A program made the position numbers and the translations under genes. The notes below the pieces were generated by a model. It ran no database searches, was not told where the DNA came from, and saw only the letters and a list, made by a program, of their open reading frames with translations. DNA of 64,000 nucleotides from Aestuariicoccus sp032586235 (lineage in GTDB: Bacteria; Pseudomonadota; Alphaproteobacteria; Rhodobacterales; Rhodobacteraceae). The stretch covers positions 163,933 to 227,932 of the forward strand of contig NZ_JAWHTD010000003.1 of NCBI RefSeq assembly GCF_032586235.1, in the 5' to 3' direction. Every line of letters starts with the position of its first letter. Position 1 is the stretch's first letter. Below are positions 7,288 through 16,325 of this stretch, piece after piece.

Positions 7288-10200
7288 GATTTCTCGCCGC
7301 TCTTCTTCTGGCGCTCTTTGCCTTTGCCCTGCCTGCGCAGGCGCAGGACGATCAGGACGACCGGGGTTATCTTCAGGGCCTGCTGGAGGACGCGCTGTCC
7401 GACGCCGGGCGCGAGGTGCGGATCGTCGGCTTCGAAGGCGCGCTGAGCTCCGAGGCGACCATTCAGGAAATGACCATCGCCGATGGCGAAGGGATCTGGC
7501 TGCGGCTGCAGGACGTGGTCCTTGTCTGGAACCGCCGGGCGCTCTTTTCGGCGCGCATCCAGGTTGATGAGCTGACGGCCACGACGCTCGACGTGCTGCG
7601 CGCGCCGGTGCCCGCGTCGGACCTGCCCCCGCCCGAGGCGAGCGGGCCGTTCCAGCTGCCGGACCTGCCGGTCGAGGTTCAGATCGGCAAGCTGGCCATC
7701 GGCGCGGTCAACCTGGGCGACTCGTTTCTCGGCCAGCCCATATCGCTGACGGTCGAAGGTTCTGCCGATCTGGCCGGGGGCGAGGGCGGCGCCAATCTGA
7801 ACGTCCGCCGGATCGACGGCCCCGAGGGGCAGTTCGACCTGGAGGGACGCTTTGCCAATGAAACCCGCCAGCTCGATCTGAAGCTGCTGCTGGCCGAGGG
7901 GCCGGGCGGGATCGCCGCGACGCTCATGAGCCTGCCCGGCACGCCGCCGGTGCGGCTCTCGGTCGAGGGCAGCGGCCCGCTGGGCGATTTCGGAGCGGGC
8001 ATCGCTCTGGCCACCGACGGACAAGAGCGGATCACCGGCACCGTCGCCCTGCGAGGGGCCGAGGATGGCGGTTCGGCCTTTGGGGTCGATATAGCGGGCG
8101 ACATTCGGCCGCTTCTGCTGCCGGACTACCACGAATTCTTCGGCCCGCGGATCGCGTTGCAGGCGGACGGGGCGCAGCTGGCCGATGGCGGACTCAGGCT
8201 CGACCGGCTGGCGCTGAAGGCCGACGCCATATCGCTTGACGGCGCGGTCGAGCTTGGCCCCGACCAATGGCCCCGCAACATAGATGTCGATCTCAGGATC
8301 GCCGACGCCACCGGCGCGCCGGTGCTGCTGGCCATACCCGGCGCGGAAACCCGCGTCGATCTTGCCGATCTGGTGATCCGCTACGACGCCGAACGCGATG
8401 ACGGCTGGTCGGCTGAGGGACGCATCGACGGGCTGACGCGGCCCGATCTGAGCATTGGCAGCATCGCGCTGAACGGTTCGGGCCGCATCCGGCGCGGCGA
8501 CGGCGTGTCGCTGGGCGAGGTCAGCGGCTCGCTGAACCTCGACACGGGCGGCATCGCGCTGGCGGACCCGGCGCTGGCGCAGGCCGTCGGCGACAGCGCC
8601 TCGGGCGCGCTGAGCATCGACTGGCAGCCCGGCGCGCCTTTGCGCATCGCCGACATCGCGCTGAGCGCGGCAGGCGCGCGGCTGACCGGCAACGCCGCGC
8701 TGGCCGGGGTCGACGGCGGCGTCGATCTGAACATCTCGGGCGATCTGGGCCTGATCGCCGACGACATCTCGCGCTTTTCCGGACTGGCCGGGCGCGACCT
8801 GGGCGGGTCGGTCGATGTGGTCGCCACGGTGCAGGCGCAGCCGGTGTCCGGGTCCTTCGACGTGGATCTCAAGGGCCGGGCAACCGACCTTGCCACATCC
8901 ATCCCCGAAGCCGACCGCCTGCTGGCCGGATCGACGCAACTGCGCCTGAGCGCCCGGCGCGACACCGGCGGCACGGTGCTGCGCGACTTTGCGGTGGACG
9001 GCGATTTCATCGACGTCACGGCGCAGGCCGAGCTGCGCAGCGGCGCAAGCGCCGGACGCTTCGACCTGACCCTGCCCGACCTCTCGGTGCCGCTGCCCGA
9101 CCTGCCGGGGCGCGCAAACCTGACCGGCACGTTCCGCGAAACCGATGCGGCCTGGCTGCTTGACGTGATGGCCGAGGGGCCGGGCGCGGCCCGGTTCGAC
9201 GGCGACGTGTCGCTGGCCAAAGCAGAGACCGGGCTGGGCCCCATTGCCGCCGATGGCCAGCTGAGCGTCGGCGCCCTGGCGGATTTCGCCGCCGTCGCGC
9301 AGCGGAACCTGGGCGGCGCGGTCGATCTGGCCGGGCAAGTCACCTTCGATCCGGCGGGCAACGCCCTCAGCGCGGTGCTGGACGGGTCGGCGACCGATCT
9401 GGCGGTCGCCATCGACCCGGTCGACCGTCTGCTGCGCGGCGAGACGCGGCTGCGCGTCGACGTCGATCAGGCCGGGCCGCGCATTGCCATCAACGAGCTC
9501 TTCATCGATGGGCAGGCCATCGACCTGACCGCCGAGGGCGTGATCGAACCCGACGCCAGCGCTGCCCGCTTCGACCTGTCGGTGCCGGATGTGTCCGTCC
9601 CCCTGCCCCAGCTTTCCGGCCCGCTGCGCCTGAACGGCACGGCGCGCGAGGATGCGGCGAAATGGGACCTGGCGCTTGACGCCACAGCCCCCGGCGACAG
9701 CCGTTTCGACGGCACCGTCACGCTGGAAAAAGCCGATGGCGAGATCGTCGCGGTCGACGCCGACGGCGCGCTGGCGCTGAACCGTCTGGCGGCCTATGCC
9801 GGGCTTGCGGGCCGCGCGCTCGGCGGCGCGGTGCGCCTTGACGGCGGCGGCCGCTATGATCTGCGCGACGGCAGCGCCAGCGCCCGGCTGACCGGGCGAG
9901 CAGAGGACATCGCCACCGGCATCGCCACGGTCGACGCGCTGACGCGCGGCGCCACGGACCTGACGCTGGACGCGCGGCGCAATGCCGACGGCACGCTGAT
10001 CTTCGACACGCTCGATCTGGGCAACCCGCAGCTGACCGCCGATCTGACCGGCTCGCTCGGTCCGACCCGCAGCCGCCTGCGCTTTGACGTTCTGCTGCGC
10101 AACCTCGGCCTCGTGGCCCCCGGTTTCGACGGCCCCGCCAGCGCGCGCGGCACAGCACAGCGCGACACCGGCGACTGGACCATCGACACCGCCCTCACCG

Positions 10201-11558
10201 GCCCCGGCGGCACCGAGGCACAGGCCAACGGCACCCTCGCCCCCGGCTTTGACCGCGCCAACCTGAGCCTTGCCGGGCAGGCGCCGCTGGGCCTTGCCAA
10301 CCGGTTCATCGAGCCGCGCCTTCTGACCGGACTGGCAAGCTTCGACCTTGCGCTCAACGGTCCGCTGGCCCTGTCGTCGGTGTCGGGCAGCGTTCGCAGC
10401 ACCGGCGCGGAATTCATCCTGCCGACCATGGCGCAGGCGCTGCGCGACATGAATGTCGACGTGGCGCTTTCGGGCGGACGGGCCTCGGTGTCGGTGGACG
10501 CGCAGCCGGCCAAGGGCGGGCGGATCGAAGCCTCGGGCCCGATCACCTTGTCGGCCCCCTTCCCTGCCGATCTGACCATCGCGCTGATCGGCGTGCAGGT
10601 CGAAGAACCGGGGCTCTTCGAGACCAGCGTCGACGGTCGTCTGACCTTCAGCGGCCCGCTGACGGGCGGCGCGCGGCTGGGCGGCCGGATCGACCTGGGC
10701 ACGGTCGAGGTGCGTATCCCCGAAACCGGGCTGGGGGGCCCGAGCCGGGCGTTTGAGCTGACCCATGTCAACGAACCCGCGCCCGTCCGCAGCAGCCGCG
10801 CCCGCGCCGGTCTGCTCGAGGAGGGCACCGGCGGTTCGGGCGTCGGCGGCGGTGGCGGGGCGGTCTATCCGCTCGACCTGACGATCAACGCGCCCGCGCG
10901 GATTTTCATCCGGGGCCGCGGGCTGGACGCCGAGCTGGGCGGGCAATTGCGCGTGACCGGCAGCACCGCCGAGGTCGTGCCGCAAGGCCGCTTCGACCTG
11001 ATCCGCGGGCGGCTCGACCTTCTGGGCCAGCGGCTGCTGCTGTCCGAGGGCTATGCCCAGCTGCAAGGCGATTTCGACCCCTATCTGCGCCTGCAGGCCG
11101 ATGCCGAACGCGACGAGACGGTGATCCGGATCATCGTGCAGGGGCTGGCTTCGTCGCCCGATGTCGTGATTACCTCGGTCCCGGAACGCCCCGAGGAAGA
11201 GGTGCTGGCGCTGCTGCTTTTCGGCCGTGATGTGACCGACATCTCGGCGCTTCAGGCGCTGCGCATCGCGGCGGCGGTCAACACGCTTGCCGGGCGCGGC
11301 GGCGGCGGGATCGTCGACCGGCTGCGCATGGGCTTCGGGCTCGACGAGCTGGACCTGGAAACCAACGCCGACGGCACGACCGATCTGCGGGTGGGCAAGT
11401 ATCTGTCCGACAACGTCTATACCGACGTCACGGTGGGCGCGACCGGCGACACCGAGATCAACCTCAACCTGTCGATCTCCAAGAGCGTCACGGCACGGGG
11501 ATCGGTCGGTTCGGATGGCGACACCAGCGTCGGGATCTTCTTCGAAAAGGATTACTAG
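7284..11558 (+). CDS. tamB: Translocation and assembly module protein TamB (DUF490)
   Basis: A 1424-residue protein with an N-terminal signal/anchor (MRFLAALLLALFAFALPAQA) and a TamB C-terminal domain whose last third holds PQGRFDLIRGRLDLLGQRL, SVPERPEEEVLALLLFGRD and a final SVGIFFEKDY. The middle consists of beta-taco repeats, at least three of them close tandem copies of about 160-170 residues, each with a (L/P)PDxSVPLPxL motif. It starts at TTG within the tamA stop (TTGA). TamB spans the periplasm and partners TamA. A very long reading frame on the other strand is a GC-driven shadow. Confidence 0.9.
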   Translation: MRFLAALLLALFAFALPAQAQDDQDDRGYLQGLLEDALSDAGREVRIVGFEGALSSEATIQEMTIADGEGIWLRLQDVVLVWNRRALFSARIQVDELTATTLDVLRAPVPASDLPPPEASGPFQLPDLPVEVQIGKLAIGAVNLGDSFLGQPISLTVEGSADLAGGEGGANLNVRRIDGPEGQFDLEGRFANETRQLDLKLLLAEGPGGIAATLMSLPGTPPVRLSVEGSGPLGDFGAGIALATDGQERITGTVALRGAEDGGSAFGVDIAGDIRPLLLPDYHEFFGPRIALQADGAQLADGGLRLDRLALKADAISLDGAVELGPDQWPRNIDVDLRIADATGAPVLLAIPGAETRVDLADLVIRYDAERDDGWSAEGRIDGLTRPDLSIGSIALNGSGRIRRGDGVSLGEVSGSLNLDTGGIALADPALAQAVGDSASGALSIDWQPGAPLRIADIALSAAGARLTGNAALAGVDGGVDLNISGDLGLIADDISRFSGLAGRDLGGSVDVVATVQAQPVSGSFDVDLKGRATDLATSIPEADRLLAGSTQLRLSARRDTGGTVLRDFAVDGDFIDVTAQAELRSGASAGRFDLTLPDLSVPLPDLPGRANLTGTFRETDAAWLLDVMAEGPGAARFDGDVSLAKAETGLGPIAADGQLSVGALADFAAVAQRNLGGAVDLAGQVTFDPAGNALSAVLDGSATDLAVAIDPVDRLLRGETRLRVDVDQAGPRIAINELFIDGQAIDLTAEGVIEPDASAARFDLSVPDVSVPLPQLSGPLRLNGTAREDAAKWDLALDATAPGDSRFDGTVTLEKADGEIVAVDADGALALNRLAAYAGLAGRALGGAVRLDGGGRYDLRDGSASARLTGRAEDIATGIATVDALTRGATDLTLDARRNADGTLIFDTLDLGNPQLTADLTGSLGPTRSRLRFDVLLRNLGLVAPGFDGPASARGTAQRDTGDWTIDTALTGPGGTEAQANGTLAPGFDRANLSLAGQAPLGLANRFIEPRLLTGLASFDLALNGPLALSSVSGSVRSTGAEFILPTMAQALRDMNVDVALSGGRASVSVDAQPAKGGRIEASGPITLSAPFPADLTIALIGVQVEEPGLFETSVDGRLTFSGPLTGGARLGGRIDLGTVEVRIPETGLGGPSRAFELTHVNEPAPVRSSRARAGLLEEGTGGSGVGGGGGAVYPLDLTINAPARIFIRGRGLDAELGGQLRVTGSTAEVVPQGRFDLIRGRLDLLGQRLLLSEGYAQLQGDFDPYLRLQADAERDETVIRIIVQGLASSPDVVITSVPERPEEEVLALLLFGRDVTDISALQALRIAAAVNTLAGRGGGGIVDRLRMGFGLDELDLETNADGTTDLRVGKYLSDNVYTDVTVGATGDTEINLNLSISKSVTARGSVGSDGDTSVGIFFEKDY

Positions 11559-11682
11559 GCGCCCCCGGCGCCTTGGCCCGGGCATGAACGACGCGAAACG
11601 ACGCTTTTCGCACATCTCCTGTCCGGTCCGGGTTTGACAAGCCGCGCCGCGCCGCGCCTCATGGCGTGGCAACGGAGGCGCC

Positions 11683-12753
11683 ATGACACCTGACCTTATC
11701 CTCAACCGGTTCCGCGGCGGCGATGCCGCGTTCGAGCTGCCCGACGACATCCCCTTCCCCTCGGACGATCCTGCGCCGGTGCTGGCCTTGCTGGCGCAAT
11801 GCCCGGCCGCGGGCGCGACGCCGCTGACAGACCTGCCCGGCGTGGCCGAGGCCGCCGGTGTGGCCCAGGTCTGGGCCAAGGACGAACGCGGGCGCATGGG
11901 GCTGGGCAGCTTCAAGGCGCTGGGGGCGGCGCATGTGATCGCCCGGGCCGCCGCCGACACCGGGGCCGAGGATCTGTCGCAGGCGCTGGCGGGCCGGACC
12001 TATGTCACCGCAAGCGCGGGCAATCACGGGCTGTCGGTCGCGGCCGGGGCGCGGGTCTTTGGCGCTAGGGCCGTGGTGTACCTGTCGGACACCGTGCCCG
12101 ACGCCTTCGCCCAGCGGCTGGCGGCCCAGGGGGCCGAGGTCGTCCGCGCGGGCCGCGACTACGAGGCCAGCATGGACGCCGCCGCCCATGCCGCCGCCGA
12201 AAAAGGCTGGACGCTGCTGTCGGACAGCTCTTGGCCCGGCTACACAGAGTCCCCTTGGATATTAATGCAGGGCTACCTGGCGATCATGGCCGAGGTCGCC
12301 GACCAGATCGACGCCGCCCCCACCCATGTGGTGGTGCAGGGCGGGGTCGGCGGGCTGGCAGCGGCGGTAGCCGCGGCCACGCGCAAGACCTGGGGCGACG
12401 CGCCTAAGGTCGTCGTGGTCGAACCCGCCTGGGCCCCCTGCATCGCCGCCTCGCTCGAGGCGGGGCGCTTTACGCCGGTGACCGGTCCGGTGTCGTCTAT
12501 GGGCCGGCTCGACTGCAAGGAGGCGTCGCTTATCGCGCTGCGCGGGCTGGCGCGCGACGCGGACGCCGCCGTCAGCCTGAGCGACGCCGAGGTCGAGGCC
12601 GCCCTGCCCGCGCTCGCCGCGCAGGGCATGGCGACGACGCCCTCGGGCGGGGCGGGGCTGGCGCTGCTCATGAACCTGGACCGCAGGCGCGAGGCACTGG
12701 GGATCGACGCGAATTCCCGGATCCTGACCTTCGTCACCGAAGCGCCCGAATGA
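11683..12753 (+). CDS. PLP-dependent lyase, diaminopropionate ammonia-lyase-like
   Basis: A 356-residue fold-type II PLP enzyme. The Schiff-base Lys is in GLGSFKALGAA, after KDERGRMG, and the phosphate/substrate loop is TASAGNHG. The block DSSWPGYTESPWILMQGY matches diaminopropionate ammonia-lyase (DpaL) better than threonine dehydratase. The substrate is not certain; 2,3-diaminopropionate, serine/threonine-like or hydroxyaspartate-like amino acids are all possible. It is the first gene of a coupled trio (ATGA overlap with the M24 gene). The RBS ACGGAGG lies before the ATG. Confidence 0.75.
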   Translation: MTPDLILNRFRGGDAAFELPDDIPFPSDDPAPVLALLAQCPAAGATPLTDLPGVAEAAGVAQVWAKDERGRMGLGSFKALGAAHVIARAAADTGAEDLSQALAGRTYVTASAGNHGLSVAAGARVFGARAVVYLSDTVPDAFAQRLAAQGAEVVRAGRDYEASMDAAAHAAAEKGWTLLSDSSWPGYTESPWILMQGYLAIMAEVADQIDAAPTHVVVQGGVGGLAAAVAAATRKTWGDAPKVVVVEPAWAPCIAASLEAGRFTPVTGPVSSMGRLDCKEASLIALRGLARDADAAVSLSDAEVEAALPALAAQGMATTPSGGAGLALLMNLDRRREALGIDANSRILTFVTEAPE

Positions 12754-13892
12754 CGCTGCCGCCCGGGGAATACGCCGACCGCCGCCAACGCGCGCAGGCG
12801 CTGATGGCCAAGGCCGGTCTGGCCGCGCTCTTGCTGACGACCGAACCCGAGGTGCGCTATTTCACCGGCTATCTGACGCGCTTCTGGGAAAGCCCGACCC
12901 GGCCGTGGTTCCTGATCCTGCCCGCCAGCGGCGCGCCCGTGGCCGTGATCCCCGCCATCGGCGCGCCGCTGATGCGCCGCAGCGGTGTCGAGGACATCCG
13001 CAGCTGGAACGCCCCCGACCTGACCGACGACGGCATCGGGCTCTTGACCGACACCCTGCGCGAGCTGACGGGCACCAACGGGGCCATCGGCCTGCCCATG
13101 GGGCACGAGACCCACCTGCGCATGCCGCTGGCGGATTTCCGGCGGCTGGGTGACACACTCGGACCCAGCCGGCTGACGGATGACCGGGGCATCCTGCGTC
13201 GCCTGCGGATGGTGAAATCCGAGGCCGAGATCGCCCTGATCCGCGAGGCCTGCGGCATCGCCGACCGTGCCTTCGCCCGCGTGCCTCAGATCGCCCGCGC
13301 GGGGGTCGGCCTCGACCGGGTGTTCCGCGATTTCCAGCGGCTCTGCCTCGACGAAGGCGCGGATTTCGTGCCTTACCTCGCAGGGGCCGCCGAGACCGGG
13401 GGCTACGCCGACGTCATCTCACCCGCCACAGCTACGCCGCTGGCGGCGGGGGACGTGCTGATGCTGGATACCGGGCTGACCCGCCAGGGTTATTTCTGCG
13501 ATTTCGACCGGAATTATTCGGTCGGCCCGCCCACCGCCGAGGTCGCCGCCGCCCATGCACGGCTGATCGACGCCACCCGCGCCGGGTTCGACGCGGCCCG
13601 CCCGGGGGCAAGCGCTGCCGATCTCTTCCACGCCATGGCGGCGGTCTGCGGCGCCGGTCCCGAGGACGGGCGGCTGGGCCACGGGCTGGGGATGCAGCTG
13701 ACCGAATGGCCCTCGCTCATCCCCGGCGATCACACGGTGCTGGAGCCCGGCATGGTGCTGACGCTGGAACCCTTCGTGCGCACCGGCCCCGGCAGGCTGA
13801 TGGTGCACGAGGAAAACATCGTGATCCGGGACGCGCGCGCCGAATGGCTGTCGACGCCCGCCACCGCCGCAATCCCCGTACTGGAGGCCTGA
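12750..13892 (+). CDS. M24-family metallopeptidase-like hydrolase (Xaa-Pro peptidase/creatinase/ectoine hydrolase group)
   Basis: A 380-residue pita-bread enzyme. The N-terminal creatinase-type domain is followed by a catalytic domain with all five metal ligands visible: Asp in LMLDTG, Asp in CDFDRNY, His in GHGLGMQ, Glu in LTLEPF and Glu in VHEENI. Members include Xaa-Pro aminopeptidases, creatinase and the ectoine hydrolase EutD/DoeA. Its coupling to a PLP lyase and a EutA-like protein argues for hydrolysis of a small amide or amidine metabolite rather than peptides. It overlaps the preceding gene by 4 bases and the next by 1. Confidence 0.82.
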   Translation: MTLPPGEYADRRQRAQALMAKAGLAALLLTTEPEVRYFTGYLTRFWESPTRPWFLILPASGAPVAVIPAIGAPLMRRSGVEDIRSWNAPDLTDDGIGLLTDTLRELTGTNGAIGLPMGHETHLRMPLADFRRLGDTLGPSRLTDDRGILRRLRMVKSEAEIALIREACGIADRAFARVPQIARAGVGLDRVFRDFQRLCLDEGADFVPYLAGAAETGGYADVISPATATPLAAGDVLMLDTGLTRQGYFCDFDRNYSVGPPTAEVAAAHARLIDATRAGFDAARPGASAADLFHAMAAVCGAGPEDGRLGHGLGMQLTEWPSLIPGDHTVLEPGMVLTLEPFVRTGPGRLMVHEENIVIRDARAEWLSTPATAAIPVLEA

Positions 13893-14629
13893 TGGATTTC
13901 ACCTATACCCAAGCCCCCGCGAACGAGCCGCGCTTCGGGCTGATCGTGCTGCAGCGCGACGAAAGCCTCGAGCACGATCTGCGCCGCATCCTGCCCGGCG
14001 CGGTCAACCTGCTGGTCAGTCGGGTCCCCTCGGACCTCGAGGTCACGCCCGAGACGCTGGCGCAGATGGAGCACGACCTGCCCCGGACCGCCGCGCTGCT
14101 GCCGCAGGCGGAACCCTTCGCGGTCGCCGCCTATGGCTGCACCTCGGGCACGGCGGTGATCGGGGCCGAGCGCATCGCCACGCTGATCCGCGATGCGGCC
14201 CCGGTGCGGCAGGTCACCAACCCGTTGAGCGCGCTGCTGGCGGCCTGCGAGGCGATGGGGATCAAACGGCTGGGCGTGCTGTCGCCGTATGTGGCCGAGG
14301 TGTCGGACCAGCTGCGCGGCATTCTGGGCAAGGCCGGCGTCGCCACCCCGGTCTTCGGCAGCTTCAACGAGGCGCGCGAGGAAAACGTGGTGCGCATCTC
14401 GCCCGGCTCGATCATGACGTCGGCAGAGGCGCTGGCCGCGCAGGGCGGCATCGACGCGATCTTCATGTCCTGCACCAACCTGCGCACGCTCGAGGTGATC
14501 GCCCCGCTCGAGGCGGCGACGGGCCTGCCGGTGCTCAGCTCGAACCAGGTGCTGGGCTGGCACATGATGCGGCTGGGCGGGCTGACCGACCCTGTGGCCG
14601 GCTATGGCCGCCTGCTGGCAGAGGCCTGA
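13892..14629 (+). CDS. Asp/Glu racemase-superfamily protein, EutA/maleate isomerase-like
   Basis: A 245-residue member of the maleate cis-trans isomerase/arylmalonate decarboxylase/EutA group. Two active-site Cys are visible in AAYGCTSGTAVIG and FMSCTNLRTLEVI, the pair needed for racemase or isomerase chemistry. It starts within the stop of the M24 gene (TGATG), so it is translated with it. EutA of ectoine-utilisation clusters is a close functional guess, but EutC (ornithine cyclodeaminase-like) and EutE (deacetylase) do not occur nearby, so the substrate stays open. Confidence 0.75.
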   Translation: MDFTYTQAPANEPRFGLIVLQRDESLEHDLRRILPGAVNLLVSRVPSDLEVTPETLAQMEHDLPRTAALLPQAEPFAVAAYGCTSGTAVIGAERIATLIRDAAPVRQVTNPLSALLAACEAMGIKRLGVLSPYVAEVSDQLRGILGKAGVATPVFGSFNEAREENVVRISPGSIMTSAEALAAQGGIDAIFMSCTNLRTLEVIAPLEAATGLPVLSSNQVLGWHMMRLGGLTDPVAGYGRLLAEA

Positions 14630-14711
14630 GCCACACGCCCGGCGGCGAGGTCGACTTGGTCACGCGCCCTTGGCTCTGGCGCTGGACGCCGACCCGTGGC
14701 ACCTTTGGCGC

Positions 14712-15650
14712 ATGAGACCCGATCTTCGCACCCCGTCCGGCGCCCCCGCCGGAGACTTCGCCTTTGGCACGATGCAATTCGGCGGCCGCGCCGACGAAGC
14801 GCAGAGCCACGCCATGTACGACGCCTGCCGGGCCGCCGGCATCCGTCTTTTCGACACCGCCTATGTCTATACCGACGGCGCGTCCGAGACGTTGCTGGGC
14901 CGCTTCGCCGCGTCAGAGCGCGACGATCTCTTTATCGCGACCAAGGCCAGCTATACGGGCGGCGCGTCGCGCGACAATATCCTGACCACCTTCGACACCA
15001 GCCGGAAGCGGCTGGATATGGACGTGATCGACCTGCTTTACATGCATCGCTGGGACAATGACACGCCGCTTGAAGAGACGTTCGAGACCCTGGCGCGGCT
15101 GAAGGCCGAGGGGAAGATCCGGCATATCGGCGTGTCCAATTACGCCGCCTGGCAGGTGACCAAGGCACAGGCCGTGGCCGCGCGCTTTGGAGTGCGCATC
15201 GACGTGTTGCAGCCGATGTACAACCTGGTCAAACGCCAGGCCGAGGTCGAGATTCTGCCCATGTGCCTCGCCGAGGGCATCGTCCCGGTGCCCTATTCGC
15301 CGCTGGGCGGCGGGCTGCTGACCGGCAAGTATCTGGACGGCGGCAGCGGTCGGCTGACCGAGGACGAACGCTATGCCGCGCGCTACGGCGTGGCGGCGAT
15401 GCACGACGGGGCCCGCGGCCTTTGCGAGATCGCCGCCGAGCTGGGCATAGATCCGGCGACTTTGGCGGTGGCCTGGGTCGGCCGCCACAAGGCGCGGCCC
15501 GTGCCGATCCTGTCGGCGCGCACTGCCGAGCAGTTGCAGCCCTCGCTTGCGGGCATGACCTTTGCGATGGACGACACGCTTTACGCGCGGCTCTCGGCGC
15601 TCAGCCCGACGCCGCCGCCGGCCACCGACCGGCTGGAGGAAAGCGGCTAG
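14712..15650 (+). CDS. Aldo/keto reductase
   Basis: A 312-residue NADPH-dependent (beta/alpha)8 barrel. The catalytic tetrad is visible: Asp in RLFDTAYVY, Tyr just after it in YVYTDG, Lys in IATKASY and His in LYMHRWD. Phosphate-binding residues of the cofactor appear near the C-terminus in PVPILSARTAEQL. The ATG at 14712 is the first sensible start; the frame extends upstream into the preceding gene. The substrate is unknown. It lies 82 bases after the EutA-like gene and could share its transcript. Confidence 0.85.
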   Translation: MRPDLRTPSGAPAGDFAFGTMQFGGRADEAQSHAMYDACRAAGIRLFDTAYVYTDGASETLLGRFAASERDDLFIATKASYTGGASRDNILTTFDTSRKRLDMDVIDLLYMHRWDNDTPLEETFETLARLKAEGKIRHIGVSNYAAWQVTKAQAVAARFGVRIDVLQPMYNLVKRQAEVEILPMCLAEGIVPVPYSPLGGGLLTGKYLDGGSGRLTEDERYAARYGVAAMHDGARGLCEIAAELGIDPATLAVAWVGRHKARPVPILSARTAEQLQPSLAGMTFAMDDTLYARLSALSPTPPPATDRLEESG

Positions 15651-15659
15651 GCCACGGTT

Positions 15660-16325
15660 TCAGCGCCAGTCGACGAACTCTCCGGTCGCGGCGCGGACGG
15701 TGCGGAATCCGTTGGCGGGGTGGTCGGGGTCGGGATGACCCAGAGCGATGCCGCAAAGGATGTCGCGGTCGTCCGCAACGCCGAACCAGTCGCGCAGGAA
15801 GGGCGAAAAGCCCGCGACCGAGGCCATGGCGATCCCGCCCAGCCCCTTGGCCTGCAAACCCAGCAGCACCGCCGTCACGAAGGCCCCGCAATCAAGGACG
15901 CCGTAGGGGCCCAGATCCTTGGGCGTCGTGATCAGCAGGAAATGCGGCGCGCCGAAGAAGCGGAAGTTCTCCATCATCTGCCGGGCCGATCCCGCGCGGT
16001 CGCCCTTTTCCACGCCCACCGCCTCGTAAAGCTGCCAGCCGCAGGCGCGGCGGCGGTCGCGGTAGACGCCTTCGTAGCGGTCGGGAAAGGGGATGTCGCT
16101 GGCATGCGCGGCCCGGGCGGCGTGGGCGTAAAGTGCGTCGCGCAGGCGGTCGGTTTCCTCGGCCCCGCAGGCAATCACCTGCCAGGGCTGGGAATTGCAC
16201 CAGCTGGGCACCTGCCGGGCCGTGGTCAGTATGTCGTCAATCGTCGCGCGCGGCACCGGGTCGGGCCGGAAGGCCCGGCAGGAGTGGCGCGCGGCCAGAA
16301 GCGCGTCGAAAGCCTCGAATGTCAT
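15660..16325 (-). CDS. Nitroreductase-family flavoprotein
   Basis: A 221-residue FMN-dependent nitroreductase. The start block RHSCRAF holds the FMN-contacting Arg/Ser, PSWCNSQPWQVIAC is the second signature, and a glycine-rich ITMASVAGF-like segment is seen as GGIAMASVAGFSPFLRDW near the C-terminus. Its ATG overlaps the TGA of the CoA-transferase family gene (ATGA), so the pair is co-translated. Such enzymes reduce nitroaromatics, quinones or enones; the pairing suggests work on a CoA-linked or enone intermediate, which is inference. Confidence 0.85.
   Translation of the reverse strand: MTFEAFDALLAARHSCRAFRPDPVPRATIDDILTTARQVPSWCNSQPWQVIACGAEETDRLRDALYAHAARAAHASDIPFPDRYEGVYRDRRRACGWQLYEAVGVEKGDRAGSARQMMENFRFFGAPHFLLITTPKDLGPYGVLDCGAFVTAVLLGLQAKGLGGIAMASVAGFSPFLRDWFGVADDRDILCGIALGHPDPDHPANGFRTVRAATGEFVDWR

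Noticed and set aside
11634..11663. TTGACA as a promoter for the DpaL-like gene
   Set aside because: A good -35 but only GC-rich sequence where the -10 should be; not strong enough to list.
7260..11960. A 1566-codon open frame on the minus strand opposite tamB
   Set aside because: The plus-strand tamB is well supported by domain, signal peptide and coupling to tamA. The antisense frame is low-complexity and caused by high GC.
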